DNA of 64,000 nt. Origin: Flavobacterium panacagri (lineage in GTDB: Bacteria > Bacteroidota > Bacteroidia > Flavobacteriales > Flavobacteriaceae). The stretch covers positions 496,001-560,000 of the forward strand of contig NZ_CP119766.1 in the NCBI RefSeq assembly GCF_030378165.1. The letters are read 5' to 3'. How positions within the stretch are numbered: position 1 is the stretch's first letter; every line of letters starts with the position of its first letter. The translations under genes and the position numbers were made by a program. Below are positions 8,360 through 16,339 of the stretch, one piece after another. The notes beneath the pieces were generated by a model. That model ran no database searches. It saw only the letters and a program-made list of their open reading frames with translations, and had not been told where the DNA came from.

Positions 8360-9268
8360 ATGAGTTTCACTATTTCTTCAGATAAAAAGAAATCACTCTT
8401 ACTCACAACTGCTATATATGCAGCCATAATTGCATTGCTTTTTTTCATACGTTTTTGGCCTCCATATAATCCAGAAAACAATGTAGCTCTTGCCGAAGGT
8501 GGCGGAGGTGGCGGTGGCGTAACGGTTAATTTTGGCGACAGCGATTTAGGTTCCGGAGCCAATTATAAAAGTGAAGTGCTAGATGTAAAAAACAATATGA
8601 AACAAGTTGCTGCAAAAGCGGCTCCTGAAGAAGCTACTATTACTCAGGAAAATTCAACAGCTGATGAAACAGATGTTGTCATTCCGACAAAAGAAAAACC
8701 AAAGAAACCTGTTCCTGTTACAAAACCGGAAACAAAACCTGTTCCTGAAAAACCAAAAGTTTCAAACTCTACCAACGATGCTTTATCTAGCATTTTAAAA
8801 GGTTCTAACAAAGGTGGTGACGGAGATGACAAAGTTTCAGGAAATAAAGGAAAATCTAACGGAAATTTAAACTCTAATGGTTATTACGGATCCGGTGGCT
8901 CTGGCGGAGGAACTGGAGGAGGTAACGGAACCGGAAATGGCATTGGAACCGGAAGCGGTTACGGAGCTGGAACTGGTGGCGGTTCTGGCGGAGGATCGGG
9001 ATATTCTCTAAATGGACGAAAAGCATTATCGAAACCTAAACCAAATAGTGACTGTAGCAATGAAACAGGGACTGTAGTAGTTCAAGTAACAGTTGATAAA
9101 AATGGCAATACTATAAGCGCTGTTCCAGGATTCAAAGGAACTACAATTGCTGCTAAATGTTTAAGAGAACAGGCTAAAATGGCGGCAATGAATACCAAGT
9201 GGGATGCCGACAGCAATGCTCCAGCAAAACAAACCGGAACGATTACTTATAATTTCAGTTTGAATTAA
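8360..9268 (+). CDS. TonB-like energy transducer with Gly-rich linker
   Basis: 302 residues. A single N-terminal membrane segment (about residues 12-31), a Pro/Lys-rich part (about 100-135) and a long Gly/Ser/Asn-rich linker (about 155-225) lead to a TonB-C-like domain (GTVVVQVTVDKNGNTISAV, ending NTKWDADS ... GTITYNFSLN). Classical TonB spans the periplasm with a Pro-rich linker; here part of the spacer is glycine-rich. It is followed 30 bases later by a small paralogue of its C-terminus, and faces an exbB-exbD pair about 0.9 kb away. The likely role is to couple that ExbB-ExbD motor to outer-membrane transporters. Confidence 0.78.
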   Translation: MSFTISSDKKKSLLLTTAIYAAIIALLFFIRFWPPYNPENNVALAEGGGGGGGVTVNFGDSDLGSGANYKSEVLDVKNNMKQVAAKAAPEEATITQENSTADETDVVIPTKEKPKKPVPVTKPETKPVPEKPKVSNSTNDALSSILKGSNKGGDGDDKVSGNKGKSNGNLNSNGYYGSGGSGGGTGGGNGTGNGIGTGSGYGAGTGGGSGGGSGYSLNGRKALSKPKPNSDCSNETGTVVVQVTVDKNGNTISAVPGFKGTTIAAKCLREQAKMAAMNTKWDADSNAPAKQTGTITYNFSLN

Positions 9269-9298
9269 AACACCAAGACCCAACAAAAATTTGTTAAA

Positions 9299-9742
9299 AT
9301 GAAAAAAGAGAAAAAGAGAAATATCATAGTCTTATCTATGATTGTTTTATCTTCTTGTGTTTCAGCTCAATCAACTGGCAAACCTTCGAAAAGTTATATT
9401 GATACAATAAAAACAATAGACAGCAAAAAGGAGACGGGTTATGGAACGAATGTAGCACCTATTTCCTATAGAACTGGATATTCTTTAGGAAACAGAAAAG
9501 TAATTTCAAAGCAAATACCTAAACATATCTGTAAGGAAGAAGGAACGGTTGTAGTCGATGTTACTGTTGACCAAAACGGAAAAACAATCAGTGCAGCGCC
9601 AGGAATTAAAGGAACAACCAATACCGCAAAATGCTTATTAGACCAGGCAAGAATTGCAGCAATGAATACCAAATGGGAATCTGATAGTGATGCTCCTGCA
9701 AAACAAGTGGGGAAAATTATTTATAATTTCAGTTTGGATTAA
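9299..9742 (+). CDS. Small exported TonB-C-domain protein, paralogue of the preceding gene
   Basis: 147 residues. The N-terminus has a basic stretch and a hydrophobic core ending LSSCVSAQ, readable as a lipoprotein signal (Cys at about residue 20) or as a signal-peptidase-I site. The last 75 residues (from SLGNRKVISK) align closely with the C-terminal domain of the gene before it, including GTVVVDVTVDQNGKTISAAP and AARMNTKW-type motifs (here IAAMNTKWES). It lacks the long membrane-anchored linker. It therefore looks like a tandem duplication of the receptor-contact domain, now carrying an export signal. Function unknown; it could act as a free or lipid-anchored competitor. Confidence 0.75.
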   Translation: MKKEKKRNIIVLSMIVLSSCVSAQSTGKPSKSYIDTIKTIDSKKETGYGTNVAPISYRTGYSLGNRKVISKQIPKHICKEEGTVVVDVTVDQNGKTISAAPGIKGTTNTAKCLLDQARIAAMNTKWESDSDAPAKQVGKIIYNFSLD

Positions 9743-9781
9743 AACACGAATTACACAGATTTACACTAAACGTTATTATAG

Positions 9782-9815
9782 AAAAAGGCTTTCAGAAAAT
9801 CTGAAAGCCTTTTTG
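9782..9815 (+). terminator. Terminator after the TonB-like pair
   Basis: Arms aaaaaggctttcaga and tctgaaagccttttt with a T run. Confidence 0.85.
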
Positions 9816-9826
9816 TTTATTTGTCA

Positions 9827-9947
9827 TTTCGACTGAAAGGAGACTCGAGCGATAGCGAACAGGCGAAGCAAATCACACACGGGATTAGACAAAGATTGGA
9901 GATAAACTTTGTGGAGTTTCTAGTGCGATTTCTCCTTTCAGTCGAAA
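9827..9947. repeat. 121-bp palindrome-ended intergenic element
   Basis: Perfect 17-bp terminal inverted repeats (tttcgactgaaaggaga at 9827-9843 and its complement at 9931-9947) enclose about 87 bases with no coding content. From memory, similar tttcgac...ctcc elements are common between Flavobacterium genes. Confidence 0.75.
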
Positions 9948-10014
9948 ATATTGTAATCATTAATTAGACCTGACAGGTTTTTAAAACCTTTCTGGCCTAA
10001 ATTACCGCTAGTTT

Positions 10015-10062
10015 GCGTGAGGGATAGGAACTGGCTACCGAAGTAGCGTGGATAGCCCGACC
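10015..10062. repeat. GATAG-type dispersed repeat, copy A (degenerate)
   Basis: Contains gcgtgagggatagga ... gatagcccgaccgg, matching the outer parts of the copies at 29062-29148 and 48494-48591 in inverse orientation. The central hairpin is shortened or replaced. Confidence 0.5.
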
Positions 10063-10066
10063 GGAA

Positions 10067-10115
10067 TAAAAAAATGGGCGAATCAACGTTATGCTGATTG
10101 GCCCATTTTTTTATT
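10067..10115. terminator. Terminator downstream of exbD (minus) and the TonB-like genes
   Basis: Arms ataaaaaaatgggc and gcccatttttttat form a strong hairpin with T runs on both strands, between convergent transcription units. Confidence 0.8.
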
Positions 10116-10138
10116 GCGGTCACGCCCTAATATTAAAT

Positions 10139-10534
10139 CTACTTCGGACTTGTGGCTATTACAAACTTCAAATTATTTCGTACTCCTATCTGTAAAACAT
10201 CTACTAAATCCTGAACTTGTAAATTGAACGGAATTCGCACGACAACAGTCTGCGTTTTATCAGTTCCTAATTTACTCATCAAAGTGGTTTCCAGTTCTTC
10301 AAAAGGAACTTGTTGTTTGTCGATATAAAATTGTTTGTCTTCTGTAACCGACAAACTAATTAATTGCTTGTTCGTTTTTTCGTTCGATTTCGCTTTTGGA
10401 AGCGTCATCTTAATCACATTCGGATTTGCTAGTGTTGAGATAATTAAGAAAAACAACAACAGGAAAAACATAATGTCGCTCAAAGATGAAGTCGCTACTT
10501 CGGCGTGAAATCTTCTTTTTCTTTTAATAGACAT
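10139..10534 (-). CDS. exbD: ExbD/TolR-family biopolymer transport protein
   Basis: 131 residues with one N-terminal membrane segment (about 17-36) that starts after RFHAEVATSSLSDIMFF; the Asp at the head of this segment (SDIMFFLLLFFL) is the conserved proton-pathway Asp of ExbD/TolR. The rest is a periplasmic domain. The gene starts 3 bases after exbB ends, so the two form an operon. It is convergent with the TonB-like gene pair, which probably completes this second Exb/TonB set. Confidence 0.88.
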   Translation of the reverse strand: MSIKRKRRFHAEVATSSLSDIMFFLLLFFLIISTLANPNVIKMTLPKAKSNEKTNKQLISLSVTEDKQFYIDKQQVPFEELETTLMSKLGTDKTQTVVVRIPFNLQVQDLVDVLQIGVRNNLKFVIATSPK

Positions 10535-10537
10535 ACC

Positions 10538-11230
10538 TTATGCTCTTTGAATTATGTTGACAAATTCTAAAATCTGTTTCTGAATTTTTAAAGCGAAATC
10601 ATCGATTTTTCCATTCAATAAGTGGTAAGCCGAATAGGCAATAATTCCCACGATTAACCCAGAACCTGAACTGATCATTTTTTCGTATAAACCTCCCGAA
10701 ATGTTTCCGATACTGATATTTTCTGTAACCGAAATACTGTAGAAAATTTTAATAACCCCGGAAATTGTTCCAATGAAACCCAGAGTTGGTGCAATACCTG
10801 CGATAAGTCCCAAGTGACCTAAACGTCTTTCCATTTCACCAATTTCGATATCGGCGGCACGATCCATGTTCGATTCGATTTCAGCGATTGGTCTTCCAAT
10901 TACTAAAACTCCTTCTTTTAGAATATTAGCTGCTGCTGTATCACTTCTTTCTACAATTGTTCTTGCTAATTCAATATTTCCAGAATTTAATTTATCTCCA
11001 ACATCCTGCATCAAACGATTGTCAATTTTTGAAGCACGGCTGATGTACATATAACGCTCAAAGATTACATAAATGGTATAAAACAATAAAATCGCGATTG
11101 GAATTAAGAAAACTCCCCCTTTCATTATGAATCCAAACATTGAAATTTCCTGTTCTGGAGCGATCTTCTCGATCACTACATTTGAAGCATTTGCGATTGT
11201 ATCTGTTTGTAATTGAATAAAACTAAACAT
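10538..11230 (-). CDS. exbB: MotA/TolQ/ExbB proton channel protein
   Basis: 230 residues. Three hydrophobic segments (about 33-55, 140-165 and 178-200) and the MotA/TolQ/ExbB core IAPTLGFIGTISGVIKIFYS, with the conserved Thr and the long cytoplasmic loop between segments 1 and 2. It forms the proton-driven motor with ExbD. The divergent region upstream (11231-11361) also serves folC; TATCTTTA, a 7/8 -7 match, is present on the minus strand. Confidence 0.9.
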   Translation of the reverse strand: MFSFIQLQTDTIANASNVVIEKIAPEQEISMFGFIMKGGVFLIPIAILLFYTIYVIFERYMYISRASKIDNRLMQDVGDKLNSGNIELARTIVERSDTAAANILKEGVLVIGRPIAEIESNMDRAADIEIGEMERRLGHLGLIAGIAPTLGFIGTISGVIKIFYSISVTENISIGNISGGLYEKMISSGSGLIVGIIAYSAYHLLNGKIDDFALKIQKQILEFVNIIQRA

Positions 11231-11361
11231 ATATTAATTCTGGTTTTTAATAATTAATTCTAAAAAATATTTGAAATTTGCAATAAAGATAATTTTCGCT
11301 GTTATATTAAACTACAAAAATCGAAATTTATTTCAATCGACAACCATTTTATCCAAAATAA

Positions 11362-12588
11362 ATGAACTATCAAGAGACTACCAATTGGATGTTTAATCAG
11401 CTTCCAATGTACCAATTACAGGGGGCTTCAGCTTATAAAGAAGATTTAACCAACATTAAATTATTAGCAGAGCATCTTGGCAATCCTCAAAAGCAATTGA
11501 GATGCATTCATGTGGCTGGTACCAACGGAAAAGGCTCTACTTCTCATATGTTATCTTCTGTTTTACAGGAAGCAGGTTACAAAGTCGGATTGTATACTTC
11601 TCCGCACTTGAAAGATTTTAGAGAACGAATTAAAATAAACGGTCAGGAAATTTCAGAAGAGTTTGTTATTGAATTTGTAGCCAAACACAAAGATTTTTTT
11701 GAAGCGAATGATATGAGTTTCTTCGAAATGTCGGTTGGTTTAGCTTTTGATTATTTTGCTTCTGAGAAAACCGACATTGCGATTATTGAAGTTGGTTTGG
11801 GCGGAAGATTGGATGCTACCAATATTATTACGCCTTTGGTTTCGGTAATTACTAATATTGGATTAGATCATACGCAGTTTTTAGGAAATACTCTGGAAGC
11901 GATTGCAGGCGAAAAAGCCGGAATTATTAAACCAAATGTCCCTGTAGTAATTGGAGAATATACGGCTGAAACAAAACCGGTGTTTTTGGCTAAAGCCGAA
12001 GAAAATAACGCTCCGATTTATTTGGCTTCAGATTTAATTGATCAGATTTATTTATCGGATTTAATTGGAGATTATCAGTTTCATAATAAAAAAACGGTTC
12101 AGCAGACGATTTCGATTTTGAATAACGAAACCGATTTTAAAATTTCTGAAGAACAATTAAAAGAAGGTTTATTGCATGTTGTAAAAAACACCGGTTTACA
12201 AGGCAGATGGCAACAATTGGGAGAAAACCCGAAAATAATCTGCGACACGGCACACAACAAACACGGATTATCGGTTGTGATGAATCAGCTGAAAAATGAA
12301 AAATACGAGAAACTGCATATTGTTTTGGGTGTTGTGAATGATAAAGATCTGGATTCGATTTTACCACTTTTCCCGAAAGAAGCGCAATATTATTTCTGCC
12401 ATCCTGATTCTTCACGAGCTTTGCCTGCCGAAACGTTACAAAAGGCGTCTCAAAACTTTGGTCTAACTGGAGAAAAATACGATTCTGTTGCAATCGCTTT
12501 CGCGGAAGCCAAGAAAAACGCCTCGGAAAATGATTTTATTTACGTTGGCGGAAGCACTTTTGTGGTTGCCGAATTGCCTTTAAACTAA
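11362..12588 (+). CDS. folC: Folylpolyglutamate synthase / dihydrofolate synthase
   Basis: 408-residue Mur-ligase-family enzyme that adds glutamate to dihydropteroate and folates. It has the FolC P-loop HVAGTNGKGSTSHML (about residues 51-65), TSPHLKDFRERI, the IEVGLGGRLDATNII signature (about 142-156), DHTQFLG and DTAHNKHG. Length and order of motifs are normal. Monocistronic. The start at 11362 follows closely on an A-rich leader and gives the usual MNYQETTNWMFNQLPMYQ terminus. Confidence 0.95.
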   Translation: MNYQETTNWMFNQLPMYQLQGASAYKEDLTNIKLLAEHLGNPQKQLRCIHVAGTNGKGSTSHMLSSVLQEAGYKVGLYTSPHLKDFRERIKINGQEISEEFVIEFVAKHKDFFEANDMSFFEMSVGLAFDYFASEKTDIAIIEVGLGGRLDATNIITPLVSVITNIGLDHTQFLGNTLEAIAGEKAGIIKPNVPVVIGEYTAETKPVFLAKAEENNAPIYLASDLIDQIYLSDLIGDYQFHNKKTVQQTISILNNETDFKISEEQLKEGLLHVVKNTGLQGRWQQLGENPKIICDTAHNKHGLSVVMNQLKNEKYEKLHIVLGVVNDKDLDSILPLFPKEAQYYFCHPDSSRALPAETLQKASQNFGLTGEKYDSVAIAFAEAKKNASENDFIYVGGSTFVVAELPLN

Positions 12589-12698
12589 AATATACTTTTG
12601 ATATAGAAAAAACTTCAAAAAAACCGATTTAATAACAAATTCATAAACAAGGAGATATAAACTATTTTTAAAAAAGTTTTATTTTTTATTCGAATTTC

Positions 12699-12729
12699 TT
12701 TGCAGAACTCAAAAACTAGCGTATATTTG
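12699..12729 (+). promoter_or_regulatory. Promoter of tRNA-Val
   Basis: TTTG (12699-12702), 19 bases, then TATATTTG (12722-12729). This is a full match to the Bacteroidetes housekeeping promoter, placed 37 bases before the tRNA. Confidence 0.8.
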
Positions 12730-12766
12730 CACTCGCAATCACAAACGATAGCAACCTAGTAAAATA

Positions 12767-12844
12767 GGGCGATTAGCTCAGCTGGTTCAGAGCACCTCGT
12801 TTACACCGAGGGGGTCGGGGGTTCGAACCCCTCATCGCCCACCA
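12767..12844 (+). tRNA. tRNA-Val (anticodon UAC)
   Basis: Cloverleaf of 78 bases with encoded CCA: acceptor gggcgat/atcgccc, D stem gctc/gagc, anticodon stem cctcg/cgagg around loop tttacac (anticodon TAC), T loop ttcgaac. A terminator follows immediately. Confidence 0.95.
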
Positions 12845-12847
12845 AGA

Positions 12848-12878
12848 AACTCCTTAAGAAATTAAGGAGTTTTTTTTA
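12848..12878 (+). terminator. Terminator of tRNA-Val
   Basis: Arms aactcctta and taaggagtt followed by T8, directly after the CCA end. Confidence 0.85.
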
Positions 12879-12918
12879 TGTCTTTATTAAATTTCTTCCA
12901 AATCAAAAAATCAAAATT

Positions 12919-13341
12919 ATGAGTGAGCTAATAGGATTTAATGTTAGAGTTTATGCCTTTTGTATAAATGACAATAAAATTTTGGCACTGCATGAAAAAT
13001 ATGCAGGAACACCAATATGCAAATTGCCAGGAGGTGGTCTTGAATTTGGAGAAGGGACAATTGAATGTCTTCATCGAGAATTTGAAGAAGAATTAAACTT
13101 AAAAATTGAAATCCTGGATCATCATTATACTCAGGAAAACTTTATAGAATCCCGAATTAAGGACAACAAACAAATTCTTAACATTTATTATACTGTCAAA
13201 ATACTTAATCTTGAAGATTTACATATTCAAATTCCTGGATTGGAAAAATTAGAATGGATTGATCTTGATTCTAAAGAAAATCCTTTTGTTTTACAGGCAG
13301 ATATAATTGCATTTGAGAAATTGAAAAAGAAATTTGTCTAG
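12919..13341 (+). CDS. Nudix hydrolase
   Basis: 140 residues with a Nudix box at about residues 39-60: G39, E45, then REFEEE (53-58). The Gly that normally follows is Asn here. Nudix enzymes hydrolyse nucleoside diphosphates linked to another moiety; the substrate is not predictable. No export signal. It follows tRNA-Val but has its own transcription, since a terminator lies between them. Confidence 0.88.
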   Translation: MSELIGFNVRVYAFCINDNKILALHEKYAGTPICKLPGGGLEFGEGTIECLHREFEEELNLKIEILDHHYTQENFIESRIKDNKQILNIYYTVKILNLEDLHIQIPGLEKLEWIDLDSKENPFVLQADIIAFEKLKKKFV

Positions 13342-13398
13342 ATATTTAATAAATAGATTTAGATGCATTAAAGAATTAAGAGTTTTTTACCTTTTGCG

Positions 13399-14163
13399 TT
13401 ATTTAAATGATTCAAAACCGCAAGAAATAGAAAGATGTCTACTCTCTTTAACAATTTCCAGCTTATTAGAATTTGCATTAACAAAATACATATTTGTTTT
13501 TATTTCTTGGAATCTCCCCAATTCTGAATTAGGTTGCTTTTCTTCTTCAACCAGCCAGCAGAAAGTATTTTTTCCATCTAAGTAGGCTAGTTCAATATAG
13601 TCGACTTTTTTATTTTTAAATCTAAAATCTTTTTTTATCAGACCTAAAGCATCACAAAAATTAGTAAGTTTTTCGAATTTAACATTTTTAGAGTATTCAG
13701 GGAATTTGTTCTCTGAAATCATTTCTCCTTTTTTATTAAATTCAAGTCCAAATCCATATTCAATATTCTTGTTTTTATATCTATAAAGTATCCAATATGA
13801 AACATTGTAATTGCTAAGATTATAAATATCCGGGTTATTATAATTAATTTCAACAGAATCTTCGTAATTAACTTCAAATCCATGAATATTTAAATTTTGA
13901 TAAAAATCACTCCCACCTCGCTTAACAATATAGGTTTTTGCTTTTGAAAGAATAAAATTTGAATATTCTTCAATTAGTGCAATTTCTTGTGGATAAGCTA
14001 TATCCTCAAAATAAATAGAATCTTTATATTTTTTCTCAAATCGAATATTATTTTTTGTTCTTGACGAGTAAGACCCTCCAAAATCTAATTTTTCAGCATC
14101 TTCACACTGAGAAAAACCAGAGTAAAAAACTAATGCAAACAATACGACAAAATGCTGTTTCAT
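13399..14163 (-). CDS. Hypothetical exported protein
   Basis: 254 residues, not recognised. The N-terminus MKQHFVVLFALVFYSGFSQ is a Sec signal peptide with cleavage likely after SGFSQ. The mature part is rich in Asn, Lys, Tyr and Glu, has few cysteines and shows no catalytic motif. It is convergent with the Nudix gene with only 57 bases between them and no obvious terminator. It has no same-strand partner. Confidence 0.65.
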   Translation of the reverse strand: MKQHFVVLFALVFYSGFSQCEDAEKLDFGGSYSSRTKNNIRFEKKYKDSIYFEDIAYPQEIALIEEYSNFILSKAKTYIVKRGGSDFYQNLNIHGFEVNYEDSVEINYNNPDIYNLSNYNVSYWILYRYKNKNIEYGFGLEFNKKGEMISENKFPEYSKNVKFEKLTNFCDALGLIKKDFRFKNKKVDYIELAYLDGKNTFCWLVEEEKQPNSELGRFQEIKTNMYFVNANSNKLEIVKESRHLSISCGFESFK

Positions 14164-14415
14164 ATTTTAATTTCTATTCTTTTTACAGAATATTTATTAG
14201 TAATACAAAGTAATTATTACCCAACGAATATATAAATTTTATTCAACTCTAGTTATTAAATCTCACGTACATAATCTGTGAAGTTCCAAATACAAAATCC
14301 AAAATCCTCAAAATCATACCCTAAAAATCGTATTTTTGTTTACCGCTCCCCAAGAAAATCTGTAACATACATTTAAAATCTGTTTTTTACAGTTCTGGTT
14401 TATTCACTTAATTAT

Positions 14416-14423
14416 TATCTTTG
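14416..14423 (+). promoter_or_regulatory. -7 promoter box TATCTTTG upstream of the XRE regulator
   Basis: Exact TAnnTTTG match ending four bases before the ATG of the regulator gene. No good -33 match is seen. If used, the mRNA would be leaderless or nearly so. Confidence 0.4.
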
Positions 14424-14427
14424 AATT

Positions 14428-14823
14428 ATGAGCACACTATCAAGACCAAAACATATCGGAAGAAATATTAGCCGTATTCGTGAACTTCGCGATATGAAAC
14501 AGGAAGCTTTGGCGCAAGCTTTAGGAACAAATCAACAAGCTATTTCTGCTATGGAAAATAGTGAAACTATTGATGAAGAAAAGCTTACAGCAGTCGCAAA
14601 AGCACTTGGCGTTACAGCTGAAGGCATTAAAAATTACAGCGACGAAAACATACTAAGCATCATTAACAATACATTTAATAGCCACGACAGCTCAACATTA
14701 AATGCCGTTAATTTTCAACCTACTTTTAATCCACTTGATAAAATTGTAGAACTTTATGAGCGTTTGGTTCAAGCTGAAAAAGACAAAGTTGAATATCTCG
14801 AAAAAATAGTAAAAGGCAAATAA
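14428..14823 (+). CDS. XRE-family helix-turn-helix regulator
   Basis: 131 residues. A Cro/CI-type HTH covers about residues 10-65 (IGRNISRIRELRDMKQEALA, then QQAISAMENSETIDEEKL). The C-terminal part ends in a short coiled-coil-like segment (LDKIVELYERLVQAEKDKVEYLEKIV), probably for dimerisation. Its regulon is not evident; neighbours are hypothetical. Followed by a good terminator. Confidence 0.85.
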   Translation: MSTLSRPKHIGRNISRIRELRDMKQEALAQALGTNQQAISAMENSETIDEEKLTAVAKALGVTAEGIKNYSDENILSIINNTFNSHDSSTLNAVNFQPTFNPLDKIVELYERLVQAEKDKVEYLEKIVKGK

Positions 14824-14836
14824 CCTTTTTAAGCAT

Positions 14837-14870
14837 AAAAAAACTCCATTATTTCTAATGGAGTTTTTCT
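14837..14870. terminator. Bidirectional terminator after the XRE gene
   Basis: Arms aactccatt (14842-14850) and aatggagtt (14857-14865) flanked by A and T runs, between convergent genes. Confidence 0.8.
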
Positions 14871-14872
14871 TT

Positions 14873-15580
14873 TTATTTATTCAGCTCTTTTTCAATTTCT
14901 TTAATAAGTTCTATTGCGAGCGGTTTTGTATTTTCTTTATAAACTCTTATGTTATTCTTACCTAGTTTAACAAGATATGCAAGTGTCTTTTTGTATTTTG
15001 GATCTGAATATAATTCTTTTTCCGGCTTATCTGCATTTTCTATTTCTTTATCAAAACATTTAAACAAAAACTCAGTGTACATTTTATCCACTTCGTTAGC
15101 AGCTGGTACATATATTTGGTAATAGTTCAAGATTTTCTGTTTTAATTTTTCGTCTTCAATATAGCCTAGTTTTCCACTTGATTTAAAACCTTCATAATTA
15201 CCAATAGTCAATGTTTGCCCGTGTGAATAAATTGGGAAATTAACTTTGCTTTTTGAATTATAAATACTGTCCAATTGAGAAGGTGTTAATGCCAAAATTT
15301 TTTCATAGTCTACGTTTGTCTTTTGATAGGCTTTCACTTCCCTGTCGATACTTTCTACATCATTCTTTAAATCATTCTTTAAATTAGCAAGAAACACAGC
15401 TACTTCTTTTTGTTGGTGTCTATGCTCACTCCAACCATGCAACCATATTGAAAGCGTTACAGCAAAAACGATTATGAATATTTCTATGATAATTTCTTTT
15501 ACTTTCTCTCCTAATGTGTGTTCTGAATTTTTCACAGTTTTATAAATTTTTTTTGAATGTTTGCTTATTTCTTCTTGCAT
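14873..15580 (-). CDS. DUF6090-like membrane protein
   Basis: 235 residues. One membrane segment (about residues 29-46, IIIEIFIIVFAVTLSIWLHG) is followed by a long, charged, mostly helical domain (KEVAVFLANLKNDLKNDVES). This architecture matches the uncharacterised Bacteroidetes family I know as DUF6090; that identification is from memory. The function is unknown. It is the single gene of its unit. Confidence 0.6.
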   Translation of the reverse strand: MQEEISKHSKKIYKTVKNSEHTLGEKVKEIIIEIFIIVFAVTLSIWLHGWSEHRHQQKEVAVFLANLKNDLKNDVESIDREVKAYQKTNVDYEKILALTPSQLDSIYNSKSKVNFPIYSHGQTLTIGNYEGFKSSGKLGYIEDEKLKQKILNYYQIYVPAANEVDKMYTEFLFKCFDKEIENADKPEKELYSDPKYKKTLAYLVKLGKNNIRVYKENTKPLAIELIKEIEKELNK

Positions 15581-15745
15581 AATTTATACTTGCAATTTCT
15601 GGTTATTATTTGTTTTTATTTTAGCACGTTATTAAATTCAATGAGTTCCTTTTTTTTCTTCAGCACCCAACTTTTATTCAAAAGCGAATATAAGACTATT
15701 TGTAAAATCTCCTTATTATTTTCTAAAGAACTCAGCAAAAGACAC

Positions 15746-15776
15746 AAAAAAACTCCTTAATTCCTTAGGGAGTTTT
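15746..15776 (-). terminator. Terminator of the MerR-family gene
   Basis: On the minus strand aaaactccctaaggaattaagg continues into agtttttttg. The hairpin is imperfect but has a T7 tail just after the MerR stop. Confidence 0.65.
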
Positions 15777-15797
15777 AAACATTTTAAGCTTTAACAA

Positions 15798-16157
15798 TCA
15801 ATCATTATTTTGTATTTTCTCACATACTTTTTCAAGAAGTCTCTTAGTCTGCTTAAAATACTTCATTTTATCATCAATCTCTTTTATTTTAGCCTGAAAA
15901 AGTTCCAGTGTTTCTGGTTTTGAATCGGTGGTTTCGAACCAGCTGGTCAATATTTTTTTTATTTCTGCTAAACTAAAGCCAACTTCTCTGGCTTCTATAA
16001 TAATTTCTAAACGCTCAATCGTATTACTATTGTAATGCTTGTAATTATTAGATTTTACCTTTTCATCGGTCAATCCCTTGATCATTCCTAAATTCTCATA
16101 ATATCTGATCGTATGAATTGATAATCCTGTTTTTTTTGACAATTCGTTTATAAGCAT
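15798..16157 (-). CDS. MerR-family transcriptional regulator
   Basis: 119 residues from the ATG at 16157; a longer frame would need a TTG and add nine non-homologous residues. The N-terminal winged helix is typical (MLINELSKKTGLSIHTIRYYENLGMI), followed by the dimerisation helix ending in KRLLEKVCEKIQ. There is one Cys near the C-terminus but no clear metal-binding loop, so a small-molecule or redox ligand is as likely as a metal. The target is not obvious: no MerR-type 19-bp-spacer promoter is seen next to an effector gene. Confidence 0.85.
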   Translation of the reverse strand: MLINELSKKTGLSIHTIRYYENLGMIKGLTDEKVKSNNYKHYNSNTIERLEIIIEAREVGFSLAEIKKILTSWFETTDSKPETLELFQAKIKEIDDKMKYFKQTKRLLEKVCEKIQNND

Positions 16158-16339
16158 AGCACTATTTTTTTTATACAAAAACAATAAAGCATAGAGCGAA
16201 GTCTATACTTTTATGTTTCAAATATACAATTATTTTGCTTTTGAAGTTTTTAAAAATAATAAATACAACATAAAGTAATTTCAGGAAGAACTAACAAAAA
16301 CAAAATACAAGTAAAAAACATCATTTCCAATAAGCTTTT

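Noticed and set aside
10866..11054. 62-codon plus-strand frame in exbB
   Set aside because: Fully antisense to exbB with no start signals.
15557..15760. 67-codon Phe-rich frame on the plus strand
   Set aside because: Overlaps the start of the DUF6090-like gene and the MerR terminator; composition looks random.
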